This document shows, in pieces, positions 9,201-18,941 of a DNA stretch of 64,000 nucleotides. The notes under the pieces were generated by a model. The model was given only the letters and a program-made list of their open reading frames with translations. It was not told where the DNA came from and did no database searches. Both the position numbers and the translations under genes were made by a program. Within the stretch, counting starts at the first letter, position 1; each line of letters opens with the position of its first letter. Origin of the DNA: Actinoplanes lobatus (GTDB lineage Bacteria > Actinomycetota > Actinomycetes > Mycobacteriales > Micromonosporaceae); contig NZ_JACHNC010000001.1 of the NCBI RefSeq assembly GCF_014205215.1, forward strand, positions 1,865,001-1,929,000, in the 5' to 3' direction.

Positions 9201-10199
9201 CTCGGCGACCCGTCCGACTCGGTCGTCAACCGGCGGGCCGCGCAGGCGGTGCCGGACCAGACACCCGGCCGTGGCGTGATCGAGCACCCGACCGACCGCA
9301 ACCGGGGCCTGCACCTGCTCACCGTGCGGCCCGAGGTGAGCACGCTCGGGGACACCACCGGCCTGGTCAAGGCGGTGGCGGCGGCATGGGAGGGACCGCT
9401 CGCGCCGCGGGTGCGCCTGCTGCCGGCCTCGGTCGCGTACGCCGACCTGCCCGTCGACGGCGGCACCGGCCTGCGGCTGCCGATCGGCATCGCCGAGGCC
9501 GACCTGCGGCCCGTCGAGATCGACTTCGCGTCCGACCCGCACTTCCTGCTCTTCGGTGACGCGGAGGCCGGAAAGTCGTCGTTCCTGCGGGCACTTGCCA
9601 CCACGATCACCAGACGGTTCCGGCCGGAGGAGGCCCGGATCATCCTGGTCGACTACCGGCGCAGCCTGATGGACCTGCCCGAGTCGGAACACCGGATCGG
9701 GTACGGCATGCAGGCTCAGCAGACCAGCGACCTGATCCTGTCCGCCGCCGGGTACATGCAACGCCGGCTGCCCGGCCCCGACGTGACCGCCCGCGAGCTG
9801 CGCGACCGGTCCTGGTGGACCGGTCCGGAGCTGTTCGTCCTGGTCGACGACTACGACCTGGTGGTGGCCGGGCCGACCAACCCGCTGCTGCCGCTGCTGG
9901 AGTACCTCCCCCAGGCCCGGGACATCGGTCTGCACCTGGTGCTGACCCGCCGGTCCGGTGGCGCGGGGCGGGCCCTCTTCGAGCCGGTGATCCAGCGACT
10001 GCGCGAACTGTCCGCGCCGGGTCTCGTGATGTCCGGTGCGCCGGACGAGGGCGCGCTCATCGGCAACGTCCGCCCGGCGAACCTCCCACCCGGGCGTGGT
10101 CGTTTGATCACAAGGCGTGAGGGAACCCGCCTGATCCAGCTGGCCCACCGGCCACCTTTTCGCGATTCCGAAAAATCGGCAGACTCTCGGTGCGATTAA
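6231..10199 (+). CDS. eccC: Type VII secretion ATPase EccC (fused EccCa/EccCb)
   Basis: Hexameric FtsK/SpoIIIE-type motor that recognises WXG100 substrates and drives secretion. Two membrane segments near residues 40-80 are followed by three P-loop domains: GATGSGKS at about 479, GGTQSGKS at about 828 and GDAEAGKS at about 1109. Domain 1 has a full Walker B (VIVDEF). Domains 2 and 3 have VVDGW and LVDDY, so only the first keeps the catalytic glutamate, as in described EccC proteins where domains 2 and 3 are regulatory. The start is placed at the GTG at 6231 (VGTVMVRR) because GAGGGGG sits just upstream. The GTG at 6183 or ATG at 6243 are alternatives. About 1,322 residues. Confidence 0.93.
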   Translation: MGTVMVRRAARRPAPEIPSDPLTVDPPPEIPEQVAARWQQWLMALPMLGGTLAMAMMMGQGRGGAYSYVIGGLFGVSSLAMLTTSFGASGAPRKAEMMSARREYLRHLAALRKRARDTAQRQRTGLLYRHPDPERLWSTVGSHRLWERRGGDPDFGVVRVGLGPQTLATPLVPPVARPLDELEPMTAGALRRFLDAYSVVPDLPVAMSLRGFSRVYIRGDAPGTEGPRALVRAVLTQLAVFHGPDELVIAVCAGQEARGWWEWVKWLPHAQHPSQFDALGPVRLVAGDEPTLAGLLDEVIGSRPRFHPGESAGSVPHVLVVVDGAEPANTRLDDALDGLTVLDLDTAPPRLLDRSALVLEVRSDGMLGTYTMDHEGEVGRADGLTVAEAEAVARRLAPLRLATAPDPGGAPTASAETGLPELLGIADPENYSVAHGWPARAPRDRLRVPIGVSDDGVPVELDIKESAQDGMGPHGLLIGATGSGKSEILKTLVLALAATHSSEVLNFILIDFKGGAAFASMDRLPHTAALVTNLEHALPLVDRMADALEGEMSRRQEVLAKAGNYAGLYDYDRARAGGAPLPPLPTLFVIVDEFTEMLKEKPEFIELFLQIGRLGRSLGVHLLLASQRLEDGRLRGLDTHLSYRVGLRTNSALESRAVLGVPDAYELPRSPGHGYLKFGTEPLIRFKGVYVGGPIRRAGRGPGTTDHVDLRVLPWTTQHVAVPASAPKPKPAAEPEGPKLVDVVVDRLVGQGPPAHQVWLPPLEVSQVLDELLGPVGVTPGRGLAFTNPALHGRLQVPVAVVDKPREQMRDVMWLQLAGAAGHVAVVGGTQSGKSTALRTLICGLALTHTPAEVQVYCLDFGGGSLGTLRDLPHVGGVFGRLDAEGVRRTVGEMVTLLAQREARFAELGVDSMAAYRSRRAGGSDPFGDVFLVVDGWATVRKEYEELEPVLTDLATRGLSYGIHLVAAASRWMDFRPAVRDLFGSRLELRLGDPSDSVVNRRAAQAVPDQTPGRGVIEHPTDRNRGLHLLTVRPEVSTLGDTTGLVKAVAAAWEGPLAPRVRLLPASVAYADLPVDGGTGLRLPIGIAEADLRPVEIDFASDPHFLLFGDAEAGKSSFLRALATTITRRFRPEEARIILVDYRRSLMDLPESEHRIGYGMQAQQTSDLILSAAGYMQRRLPGPDVTARELRDRSWWTGPELFVLVDDYDLVVAGPTNPLLPLLEYLPQARDIGLHLVLTRRSGGAGRALFEPVIQRLRELSAPGLVMSGAPDEGALIGNVRPANLPPGRGRLITRREGTRLIQLAHRPPFRDSEKSADSRCD

Positions 10200-10337
10200 C
10201 CATGAAGGACCGCAGCGACACGCCGCTGTGGGAGAGTAATCTCCCTCCATCGACTGACCGTCCGACTGACCCGTCTCAGAATGGCGACGCCGACCCGTGA
10301 GCAGTGTGAGCATCGTGTCCCGGCCGGAGAGGCCGCG

Positions 10338-11651
10338 ATGGGTGGCACCCGATGGCGGTGGCCGGTGCTGAGCCGACGGCTCAGCGCCTCGGCGCTGGCG
10401 GGCCTGATCGCCTTCGGCCCGGCACCCGTCATCTACTCCACCACCCCGATCCCGGCCGGCCACGGCGCCGGCGTCCTGGCCGAGCCCGTCGACACCGCCG
10501 GTAACGCGGTGCGCGCCGACCAGTGGCAGTTGCAGGCGCTCAACCTGGCCGAGGCGTGGAACTACTCGGACGGCGCCGGCGTCACCGTCGCCGTGATCGA
10601 CTCCGGGGTGGACGCCCACCACGCCGACCTGGAAGGCCAGGTGCTGCCCGGCCTCGACCTGGTCGACAAGAAGGGCGACGGCGAGAGCGACCCGGTCGGG
10701 CACGGCACATCGGTGTCCGCGCTCATCGCCGGCCGCTCCGACGATCCGCAGGGCGTCGTCGGCATCGCCCCGAAGTCCAAGATCCTCCCGGTCCGGGTGC
10801 TGGACGAGGAGAACCGCTACGACGACGCCCTGATCGTGGCGAAGGGCGTGCGATGGGCGGTCGACCACGGCGCCAAGGTGGTCAACCTGTCCCTCGGCGG
10901 CAGCGGGTCCAGCTCCATCCTGTCGGCCGCGATCGACTACGCGTTCGCCAAGGACGTCGTGGTGATCGCCTGCACCGGCAACGCGACCGGCACCGCCACG
11001 GCCACCACACCGCGCTCCGGGGTGTGGTACCCGGCCCGCGAACCCGGCGTCATCGCCGTCGGTGGGCTCGACCGCGACGGCGAAGGCCTCTGGTCGGGTT
11101 CCGTCACCGGCAAGGAGACCGTGGTGACCGCCCCGGCCAACGAGCTGGTCGGCGCCCGGCCCGGCGGCTACTGGAAGGTCCAGGGCACCAGCTTCGCCGC
11201 CCCCATGGTGGCCGCCACCGCGGCGCTGATCCGCTCCCGCTGGCCGGACATGCCGGCCGGCGAGGTGGTCAACCGGATCATCAAGACCGCCAAGGACCGC
11301 GGCGACCCGGGCCGCGACCCGGAATTCGGCTTCGGCCTCGTCGACCCGGTGGCCGCGCTCACCGCGGACGTTCCGCAGGTGCCCGGCAACCCGCTCGACA
11401 ACACCCCACCGGCCGGTGTCGCCCGCTTCGGCAGCGCGCCGGTCTCCGGGCAGGCCCAGTCGGCCCCCGACGCCAGCACCCCACCGAACTCCACCACCGC
11501 GTCCACAGACCAGAACGCGGGCGGTTGGGCGGCACCCGCCGAACCCGCCGACACCGGCGTCCCGGTGGCCCGGTGGGTCGCCATCCTGCTGCTCCTGCTA
11601 TCCGCGATCGCGGCCGCGATAACGATCCGCCGCTTCGCCGACGGTACTTAG
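10338..11651 (+). CDS. mycP: Mycosin, type VII secretion-associated subtilisin-like protease
   Basis: Membrane-anchored S8 serine protease required for, or modulating, ESX secretion. The catalytic triad is Asp88 (VIDSGVD), His122 (GHGTSV) and Ser285 (GTSFAAP). An N-terminal signal sequence is followed by the mycosin-type start of the mature protein. A Pro/Ser/Thr-rich linker leads to a C-terminal membrane helix (about 412-430) and a short basic tail. The ATG at 10338 follows GGAGAGG at a good distance and puts the signal peptide at the terminus; the in-frame ATG at 10281 lacks a ribosome site. It follows eccC on the same strand with a 138-bp gap, so cotranscription is likely. Confidence 0.93.
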   Translation: MGGTRWRWPVLSRRLSASALAGLIAFGPAPVIYSTTPIPAGHGAGVLAEPVDTAGNAVRADQWQLQALNLAEAWNYSDGAGVTVAVIDSGVDAHHADLEGQVLPGLDLVDKKGDGESDPVGHGTSVSALIAGRSDDPQGVVGIAPKSKILPVRVLDEENRYDDALIVAKGVRWAVDHGAKVVNLSLGGSGSSSILSAAIDYAFAKDVVVIACTGNATGTATATTPRSGVWYPAREPGVIAVGGLDRDGEGLWSGSVTGKETVVTAPANELVGARPGGYWKVQGTSFAAPMVAATAALIRSRWPDMPAGEVVNRIIKTAKDRGDPGRDPEFGFGLVDPVAALTADVPQVPGNPLDNTPPAGVARFGSAPVSGQAQSAPDASTPPNSTTASTDQNAGGWAAPAEPADTGVPVARWVAILLLLLSAIAAAITIRRFADGT

Positions 11652-11658
11652 TCCGATT

Positions 11659-11723
11659 GCTCCGCTTCGCTCCGCGGCAAAACGCTGGGCCTGATGGCTC
11701 CGCTTCGCTACGCGGCAAAACGC
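11659..11723. repeat. Direct repeat, two copies (about 26 bp)
   Basis: The motif CTCCGCTTCGCTNCGCGGC followed by AAAACGC occurs at about 11659-11685 and again at 11698-11723. The second copy runs into the left arm of the palindrome at 11715-11816. It sits immediately after mycP. Confidence 0.75.
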
Positions 11724-11816
11724 CTTGTAACCGGTGTCGAGGCAGGTGATTTCCCGCCGCCAGCAAACCCCGCTGGCGTCGGCAAATCACTTGCCTCGAC
11801 ACCGGCGGCGTTTTGC
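11715..11816. repeat. Long imperfect palindrome, about 102 bp
   Basis: Outer arms GCAAAACGCC (11715-11724) and GGCGTTTTGC (11807-11816) are perfect complements. Middle arms GGTGTCGAGGCAGGTGATTT (11733-11752) and 11784-11803 pair over 20 bp with one mismatch. Inner CCGCCAGC and GCTGGCG arms also pair. It could fold into one long stem-loop and may terminate mycP, but its size and layered arms look more like a dispersed palindromic element. Confidence 0.8.
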
Positions 11817-11818
11817 TG

Positions 11819-12013
11819 GGGTGTTGAGCGCACCGCCGTCCAGCTCGGGTGACCGTCCTGCGGCTGGGACCAATGCCCCGGGGGGGGTGTTGAGCGCACC
11901 GCCGTCCAGCTCGGGTGACCGTCCTGCGGCTGGGACCAATGCCCGGGGGGGTGTTGAGCGCACCGCCGTCCAACTCGGGTGACCGTTCCGCGGCTGGGAC
12001 GAATGGCGGGGGC
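11819..12013. repeat. Three tandem copies of an approximately 65-bp intergenic repeat
   Basis: Units begin at about 11821, 11887 and 11951 with GTGTTGAGCGCACCGCCGTC. They share a core ending in GGCTGGGACCAATGCC and a G-run; the third copy is most diverged. It lies between the convergent mycP and marP genes. Frames are open on both strands, but I see no ribosome site or family match that would make it a gene. The rest of the gap (12014-12160) shows nothing recognisable. Confidence 0.85.
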
Positions 12014-12160
12014 GCGTGGCGGCCTGGCCGGGCCACGTGGTCGCGAACCCGGCAGCTCCGCCCGGGGCGGGCGGCAAAGGCGTGAGTGGGCAGGTGGTCG
12101 CCGGGCGCCACGGGGCGGGCTGTGTGTGGTTGGAGAGGCCTAGGCCGTACAGGGAAGGGG

Positions 12161-13339
12161 TTATGCGCACTCGCCGGTGCGGACGCCTCGGGTGCCTGTG
12201 CGACCGGCCTGGGCCACCGATGCGGCCTCGTCGGCTGTCAGGGCGAAGCCGACGTATTTGTCGTCGGCGGCGGCCGCGAAGATGACGCCGAGTACGTCGC
12301 CGTTGGGGTCGATCAGGGGGCCGCCCGAGTTGCCGCTGCGGACCAGGGACTTGATCGTGTAGATCTCGCGGGTCACATCGCCGGACTCGTAGATGTCCGG
12401 GCCGGTGATGCGGCTGACGTCGCGGACCCGGGCGGACTGGGCGTTGTACGGGCCGTCCTGCGGGTAGCCGAGCACGATGGCGTTGGCGCCGCTCGACGCC
12501 TCCTTGGCGACGAACGGCATGACCGGCGCCTTGAGGCCGGGCACGTACAGGACGGCCAGGTCACGCTTGGGGTCGTAGACGACGACCTTGCCCTCGATCT
12601 GGCGGCCGCCGCTCTCCACGACGACCTCGCGGGTGCCGGCGACCACGTGCGCGTTCGTCATGACGCGCTCCTTGGCGTAGACGAAGCCGGTGCCCTCGAT
12701 GCGGCGGGAGCAGCTCGGCGCCGAGCCGAGGATCTTGAGGACCGAGGATTTGGACTCCTGCACCACCTTGGAGCCGGCGAGCGCCGGGTCGGGGGCCGGG
12801 ACCTCGCGGGCCTGGGTTCGGGCGAAGCCGCCGAACACGTCCGGGAAGCCGTTGGTGTCGAGGGTGTCGCGCAGCCCGGAGGAGAGCGCCTGCACCTGCT
12901 CGGGCATCAGCTCGTTGATGCCGCCGAGGATGGCGCTGCCGCGCACCTCCCGGTTGATCGCCGGGAACGGGGTGGACTGGAACGGCACGGCCACCAGCCA
13001 GGCGGCCAGCAGCACGGCGACGATCGAGACGAGCGCTCCGCCGGCGTCGTCGAGGTATTGCAGGGGGCGGCTCTGGATGACCTGCCGCAGGTTGGTGCCG
13101 AGCCAGCCGGCCAGGGTCTGCCCGAGCACGGCCAGCACCAGGATGACGCCGAGGGCGACGACCAGGCGGACCGTCCCATTCTCGAACTGGCGGGCGATCA
13201 GCGGACCGAGCTGGAGACCGATCAGGACGCCGCTGAAGAAGCCACCGAGCGACAGCGCACCGATGGTGAAGCCCTGGCGGTATCCGCTGATCGCGAACAG
13301 CACCATGAGCACGATCAGGATGACATCGACCACGGGCAC
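12161..13339 (-). CDS. marP: MarP-like membrane-anchored serine protease (CvpA domain plus trypsin-like domain)
   Basis: Counterpart of M. tuberculosis Rv3671c, a periplasmic protease for acid and oxidative stress. Residues 1-120 hold four hydrophobic helices of the CvpA/colicin V-production type. A linker is followed by a chymotrypsin-fold domain with His231 (TNAHVV), Asp260 (KRDLAVL) and Ser338 (GNSGGP). Cys210 and Cys391 sit where the M. tuberculosis enzyme has its regulatory disulfide. The start GTG at 13339 gives the family-typical MPVVDVILI. It is the most downstream member of a minus-strand run nth-tlpA-nudix-marP. Confidence 0.93.
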   Translation of the reverse strand: MPVVDVILIVLMVLFAISGYRQGFTIGALSLGGFFSGVLIGLQLGPLIARQFENGTVRLVVALGVILVLAVLGQTLAGWLGTNLRQVIQSRPLQYLDDAGGALVSIVAVLLAAWLVAVPFQSTPFPAINREVRGSAILGGINELMPEQVQALSSGLRDTLDTNGFPDVFGGFARTQAREVPAPDPALAGSKVVQESKSSVLKILGSAPSCSRRIEGTGFVYAKERVMTNAHVVAGTREVVVESGGRQIEGKVVVYDPKRDLAVLYVPGLKAPVMPFVAKEASSGANAIVLGYPQDGPYNAQSARVRDVSRITGPDIYESGDVTREIYTIKSLVRSGNSGGPLIDPNGDVLGVIFAAAADDKYVGFALTADEAASVAQAGRTGTRGVRTGECA

Positions 13340-13367
13340 TCACTCAGCGTAGAAGTCGGGGTCCATC

Positions 13368-14081
13368 TCACGGCACCACCTCGTCCGGCGCCCCGCCGCG
13401 GGCGGCGGGCACCGGCGCGCTGGCATCCGGTAGCTCGACGACCTGTCCCGGCTCCCACGGGACCGCCCAGCCGGCCATCTCCAACATCGCCGCGATCACT
13501 CCCGCCGTGAAACCCCAGACGAGTAGCCCACGGACCTGGAAGGCGGGCCCGATCCAGCCACTCGGATGACGCACCCGGATACGGTTCGCGGGATCGGTGA
13601 GTTCACTGATCGGCAGCCGGGCGACATGGGCCACCTCGGCCGGCTGGAGCGGATGCACCGGATGGGGTTTGCGCCACCAGGCGAGCACCGGGGTGACGAC
13701 GAAGCCGCTGACCGGGATCCACAGCTCGGGCAGCAGCGCCAGCACCTCGGCCGAGGTCGGGTCGAGGCCGACCTCCTCCTGGGCCTCGCGCAGCGCGGTG
13801 GCCGGGGCGTGGGCGTCCTCCGGATCGGTGGCGCCGCCCGGGAAGGCCGGCTGCCCGGCGTGGTTGCGCATGGTCGCGGCCCGTTGCAGGACCAGCAGAT
13901 CGGGGCGGCCGTCGTCGTCCTCGCCGATCAGGACCAGCACGGCGCTGGAGCGCCCGCCCTTCCCGACGGGGCGGCGCAGGGCGGTGAAGTCCTCGGTACG
14001 GCATTCGGCGACCCTGGTCAGCAGCGGGTCGAACCATCCGGGCAGTCCGTCCGGCCGGTCCAGCACCTCACCGCGGCTCAT
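13368..14081 (-). CDS. CoA pyrophosphatase-type Nudix hydrolase
   Basis: About 237 residues starting [10 protein letters not shown] at the ATG at 14081, which overlaps the tlpA stop (ATGA). The Nudix box runs from about residue 83 (GGATDPEDAH...REAQEEVGL). It is preceded by the RNHAGQPAFPGG segment that marks the CoA/acyl-CoA diphosphatase subgroup. Expected reaction: CoA to 3',5'-ADP and phosphopantetheine. It corresponds to Rv3672c in the M. tuberculosis order. A longer upstream reading of this frame is antisense-like arginine-rich sequence overlapping tlpA and is rejected. Confidence 0.9.
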   Translation of the reverse strand: MSRGEVLDRPDGLPGWFDPLLTRVAECRTEDFTALRRPVGKGGRSSAVLVLIGEDDDGRPDLLVLQRAATMRNHAGQPAFPGGATDPEDAHAPATALREAQEEVGLDPTSAEVLALLPELWIPVSGFVVTPVLAWWRKPHPVHPLQPAEVAHVARLPISELTDPANRIRVRHPSGWIGPAFQVRGLLVWGFTAGVIAAMLEMAGWAVPWEPGQVVELPDASAPVPAARGGAPDEVVP

Positions 14082-14629
14082 CGGGTCACCGTAACGCCGG
14101 TATGTTTCTTCATCTGTTCGATCAACTGGTCGACGTCCATGGCGGCTCGGTGCACGTACATCCCCCCGTCGGCATCGATGAAGACGGTCGCGGGCAGTGT
14201 GGCCAGCCCGAGTTCGTCCAGGAGCTGTTTCTCCCGGTCGTACAGGGTCGGGAAGTTGACACCGCGGGTGGTGGCGAAGTCGGCGGCGGCGGCCCGGTCG
14301 TCGCCGATGTCCACGCCGAGGACGGTGAAGCGGCCGTCGGCGCGGTCGGCGAGGCCCTGGATGACCGGGAGTTCCTCGCGGCAGGGGCCGCACCACGACG
14401 CCCAGAGGTTGATCACCGCGGGCCCGCGCAGGTCACGCAGTTTCACTCCCTCGCCGCCGGTGAAGCAGGGGAGCGAGATGTCCGGAATTTCGGTAGCGGC
14501 GACACCGGGGCTTTCAAGAGGAGAGCAGGTCGCGAAAGGAGACGGTATATCCGGTTCATCGGGTTCGGTGGCGGCGGTGCAGGCGGACAGCGCCAGGGCG
14601 GCGACGATCAACGGGACGAGCCGTCTCAC
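14078..14629 (-). CDS. TlpA/ResA-like thioredoxin-fold lipoprotein
   Basis: Extracytoplasmic thiol-disulfide protein, probably a reductant in cytochrome c or envelope redox repair. A signal peptide ends in a lipobox with Cys17 (ALSAC). The active site WCGPC is at 79-83, and the cis-Pro loop [11 protein letters not shown] follows. Two more cysteines (35, 55) lie before the fold, as in other actinobacterial relatives of Rv3673c. The GTG start overlaps the nth stop codon by 4 bp (GTGA), indicating translational coupling. Confidence 0.92.
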   Translation of the reverse strand: MRRLVPLIVAALALSACTAATEPDEPDIPSPFATCSPLESPGVAATEIPDISLPCFTGGEGVKLRDLRGPAVINLWASWCGPCREELPVIQGLADRADGRFTVLGVDIGDDRAAAADFATTRGVNFPTLYDREKQLLDELGLATLPATVFIDADGGMYVHRAAMDVDQLIEQMKKHTGVTVTR

Positions 14630-15438
14630 GGCTCCTCCGGAGCCAGGACCGCCACGGCCGGGACCAGGGCCGGATCCACGCCGGCGGCCACCGCCAGCTC
14701 ACGCGCCCGCGGGCCCTTCAGAAGCCTCGCCGCCGGGGCGGCCTCGGTCGGGCCGGTGCCGAACGACGGGCACATCGCCTTCAGGGTGCAGGCCCCACAA
14801 GCCGGGGTACGCGAATGGCACACCCGCCGCCCATGGAAGATCACCCGGTGCGACAGCATCGTCCAGTCGCGCTTCTCGATCAGGTCGGCGACCAGGGACT
14901 CGATCTTCACCTCGTCCTGCTCGTCGACCCAGCCGAACCGGTTGGTCAGCCGCCGGAAGTGGGTGTCGACGGTGATGCCGGGGACGCCGAACGCGTTGCC
15001 CAGGATCACGTTGGCGGTCTTGCGGCCGATACCGGGCAGCTTCACCAGCTGGTCCAGCTTGCCGGGGATCCGCCCGTCATGGTGCTCCAGCAGAGCCTGG
15101 CCGAGCCGGATCAGCGAGTTGGTCTTGGCCCGGAAGAAGCCGGTGGGGCGCAGCAGCGCCTCCATCTGCTCCCGGTCGGCCGCCGCGTAGTCGGCGGCCG
15201 AGCGGTAGCGGCGGAACAGCTCCGGGGTGACCTGGTTGACCCGCACGTCGGTGGTCTGCGCGGACAGGATGGTCGCGACGGCCAACTCGAGCGGGTTGGT
15301 GAAATCCAGCTCGCAGTGCGCGTCGGGATGGGTCTCGGCGAGCTCGCGTGCCATCTTCCGGGCCCGGCGCTTGCGGCCCAGCGGCGTCTCCCCCGCGAAG
15401 CGCGAAAGCACGGCTGTCGCTGCGCGGGGTCGGGTCAC
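14626..15438 (-). CDS. nth: Endonuclease III (DNA glycosylase/AP lyase)
   Basis: Removes oxidised pyrimidines and cleaves abasic sites. The helix-hairpin-helix LPGIGRK is at 134-140, with catalytic Lys140. The catalytic Asp158 lies in VDTHFRR. The [4Fe-4S] cluster ligands are Cys207, 214, 217 and 223 in the C-x6-C-x2-C-x5-C arrangement. A basic N-terminal extension ([10 protein letters not shown]) is typical of actinobacterial Nth. First gene of the coupled run nth-tlpA-nudix-marP, matching Rv3674c-Rv3671c. Confidence 0.97.
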   Translation of the reverse strand: MTRPRAATAVLSRFAGETPLGRKRRARKMARELAETHPDAHCELDFTNPLELAVATILSAQTTDVRVNQVTPELFRRYRSAADYAAADREQMEALLRPTGFFRAKTNSLIRLGQALLEHHDGRIPGKLDQLVKLPGIGRKTANVILGNAFGVPGITVDTHFRRLTNRFGWVDEQDEVKIESLVADLIEKRDWTMLSHRVIFHGRRVCHSRTPACGACTLKAMCPSFGTGPTEAAPAARLLKGPRARELAVAAGVDPALVPAVAVLAPEEP

Positions 15439-15456
15439 CGGTAAAGAGTACGTCGG

Positions 15457-16593
<1,137 letters not shown>

Positions 16594-16800
16594 CGACGGG
16601 GACGATACCGTCGGCCGGCAAGCGGGATCGACCGACGAAAGGCCTGTCCTGATATGCCCGGACCGCTGAATTGTCATGAGCGGTCACGGCATTTCTGGTT
16701 ACCGTCCAGTATCTGGATCAAGGGGTGGCCGCCCGTTTCCCGCCCGCATGCGCCTAGACTGATCGAGCGCAGACGTTGCGCGTTTTCGAAAGGTGCGGCG

Positions 16801-17478
16801 ATGGATGAGGTACTGGCCCGGAGCGGAATCTTTCAGGGTGTAGACCCGGAAGCCGCCGAGGCGCTCGCCAAGGAGATGGACACGATCGAAGTCCGCAAGG
16901 GCGACGTGGTCTTCAACGAGGGCGAGGCCGGCGACAGTCTGTATATCGTCCTGTCCGGAAAGATCAAGCTCGGTCGCCGGGCCGCGGACGGACGGCAGAA
17001 TCTCGTCTCCATCATGGGCCCGTCCGACATGCTCGGCGAGCTCTCGCTCTTCGACCCCGGCCCGCGCACCGCGACGGCCACCGCGGTGACCGACAGCCGC
17101 CTGGCGCGGCTGAAGAAGTCGTCGCTGCGCCCGTGGCTCAACAACCGGCCGGAGATCGCCGAGCAGCTGCTCCGCGTGCTGGCCCGCCGGCTGCGGCGCA
17201 CCAACGACGCGCTCGCCGACCTGATCTTCACCGACGTGCCCGGCCGGGTCGCGAAGAACCTGCTCCAGATGGCCGGCCGCTTCGGCACCCGGGACGGCGG
17301 CGTCCTGCGGGTCACCCACGACCTCACCCAGGAGGAGCTGGCCCAGCTGGTCGGCGCCTCCCGCGAGACGGTCAACAAGGCGCTCGCCGACTTCGCCTCG
17401 CGTGCCTGGCTCCGGCTGGACGGCAAGTCCGTGATCATCCTGGACCCGGAGCGCCTGGCCCGCCGCGCTCGCGTCTGA
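16801..17478 (+). CDS. crp: Crp/Fnr-family global regulator (GlxR/Crp type)
   Basis: cAMP-responsive transcription factor, 225 residues. The N-terminal cyclic-nucleotide fold contains the phosphate-binding cassette [15 protein letters not shown], with the Arg-Thr pair that contacts cAMP in this subgroup. The C-terminal winged helix has [21 protein letters not shown] as the DNA-recognition helix region. The ATG at 16801 follows AAAGGTG. It corresponds to Rv3676 and to corynebacterial GlxR. Closed by a clear hairpin at 17493-17520. A class III cyclase gene lies 5-10 kb downstream. Confidence 0.95.
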   Translation: MDEVLARSGIFQGVDPEAAEALAKEMDTIEVRKGDVVFNEGEAGDSLYIVLSGKIKLGRRAADGRQNLVSIMGPSDMLGELSLFDPGPRTATATAVTDSRLARLKKSSLRPWLNNRPEIAEQLLRVLARRLRRTNDALADLIFTDVPGRVAKNLLQMAGRFGTRDGGVLRVTHDLTQEELAQLVGASRETVNKALADFASRAWLRLDGKSVIILDPERLARRARV

Positions 17479-17492
17479 CGCCACCCGCTCAT

Positions 17493-17520
17493 AAGGGGCT
17501 GTCCTGCCGGACAGCCCCTT
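17493..17520 (+). terminator. Rho-independent-type hairpin after crp
   Basis: Perfect 12-bp stem AAGGGGCTGTCC (17493-17504) with its complement at 17509-17520 and a TGCC loop, 14 bp after the crp stop. Confidence 0.85.
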
Positions 17521-17631
17521 AGTCGTGCCTGCGTGTCGCATCCGTACGGCCACTCGTTACGGAGGTGGTCGAGAGGGCAACGGCGGGCACGGGAAGGGCG
17601 CGGCTTTGAAGGCAGGCAGGGGCGTGGCGGT

Positions 17632-18930
17632 ATGACCGTGCTCGGCACCACGCTGGACCAGCGTGATCCCGCCTACCTGCAGGGCCGCAGCACCACCCTG
17701 GAACTCCTCGCCGAGCTGGAGCAGGCGCTCGACGAGGCACGTGCCGGCGGCGGCGAGAAGAACGTGACCCGGCACCACGCGCGCGGGAAGCTGCTGCCCC
17801 GGGAGCGCATCGAGATGCTGCTCGACCAGGACAGCCCGTTCCTCGAACTGTGCCCGGTCGCGGCCCGGGGCACGGAGTACCCGGTCGGCGGCAGCGTGGT
17901 CACCGGGATCGGCGTGATCGAGGGCGTCGAGTGCGCCGTGGTGGCGAACGATCCGACGGTGGCCGAGGGTGCGGTCAACCCGTACACCGCCGACAAGATC
18001 CGCCGGGCCACCACGATCGCCACGGCCAACCGCCTCCCGCTGATCAACCTGATCGAGTCGACCGGCGAGACCGGCACCACCGGCGGGCTCTTCCCCCCGG
18101 AGCGGGTGCCGTCGATCTGCGTGGTCTTCGGCGCCACCACCGGGGACGCCGCCTACCTGCCGGCGCTCTCCGACTACACGATCACGGTCCGCGGGCCGGT
18201 CAGCGGCGGCGTCAACGGGCACTCCCCGGTGGCGCCGGCCGACCCCGCCGACCAGACCGCCGTCGACGAGCGGGACGGGCTGCGGCTGGCCCGGCAGTGC
18301 GTACGGCGGCTCAACTGGCGCAAGCAGGGGCCGGCTCCGCGTACCCACCATCCGGCCCCGCCCCGGCACGGTGACGAGGATCTGCTCACCCTGGCCGCCG
18401 TCGATCCGGCCGGCTTCGAGCCGCGTGAGGTGTTCGCGCGGATCCTCGACGACAGCGACTTCGACGAGTTCAAACCCGGTCACGGCGCCGCCGTCGTGGC
18501 CGGGTGGGGTGAGCTGCACGGGTATCCGCTCGGGGTGCTCGCCGCCCCGAACCGGTCCTGCTCGGCCGCCGAGGCACAGAAGGCGGTGCACTTCCTGCAC
18601 CTGGCCAACGCCACGGCCACCCCGCTGCTGTTCCTGGGCCATCCGGGTACGGCCGGTGGTGACCAGGAGAGCCGGCACGACGCCCCGATGGGGCACGCCA
18701 TCTCCCGGTCCACAGTGCCGCACCTGGTGCTCACCGTCGGCGGGACCGTCCCCGAGCGCACCGACGAGCCCCGCTTCCGATTCAGCTGGCCCACGGCCGG
18801 CGCCACCGCCCCGGTCGACGACGGCGTCATCGATCCGCGCGACACCCGTACGGTCCTCGGCCTCTGCCTCTCCGTAGTGCACAGCGCGGCCGTCGTGGGC
18901 GCCGGTCACGTCGGCGTGTTCCGATCTTGA
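17632..18930 (+). CDS. Acyl-CoA carboxylase beta (carboxyltransferase)-like subunit, shortened and divergent
   Basis: 432 residues, similar to methylcrotonyl/geranyl-CoA-type carboxyltransferases but about 80-100 residues short. Recognisable blocks are HARGKLLPRERIE, VANDPTVAEGAVNP, FDEFKPGHG and VDDGVIDPRDTR near the C-terminus. The usual oxyanion-loop regions are altered: SGGAFLP and TAGGAYVPA are replaced by STGETG-GGLFP and TTGDAAYLPA with residues missing between. The second-domain ITGFMVG and GAGNYGMCGRAY region is essentially absent. Activity is therefore doubtful. The ATG at 17632 gives a normal N-terminus. Paired with the biotin carboxylase-like gene 11 bp downstream. Confidence 0.85.
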   Translation: MTVLGTTLDQRDPAYLQGRSTTLELLAELEQALDEARAGGGEKNVTRHHARGKLLPRERIEMLLDQDSPFLELCPVAARGTEYPVGGSVVTGIGVIEGVECAVVANDPTVAEGAVNPYTADKIRRATTIATANRLPLINLIESTGETGTTGGLFPPERVPSICVVFGATTGDAAYLPALSDYTITVRGPVSGGVNGHSPVAPADPADQTAVDERDGLRLARQCVRRLNWRKQGPAPRTHHPAPPRHGDEDLLTLAAVDPAGFEPREVFARILDDSDFDEFKPGHGAAVVAGWGELHGYPLGVLAAPNRSCSAAEAQKAVHFLHLANATATPLLFLGHPGTAGGDQESRHDAPMGHAISRSTVPHLVLTVGGTVPERTDEPRFRFSWPTAGATAPVDDGVIDPRDTRTVLGLCLSVVHSAAVVGAGHVGVFRS

Positions 18931-18941
18931 AAGGTGGACCA

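Noticed and set aside
8193..10868. 891-codon minus-strand ORF opposite eccC and mycP
   Set aside because: His/Arg/Gln-rich antisense reading with no domains; the plus strand encodes three clear ATPase domains and a protease triad.
11787..12170. 127-codon minus-strand ORF over the 65-bp repeats
   Set aside because: Its protein repeat just follows the DNA repeat; no ribosome site, and both strands are equally open.
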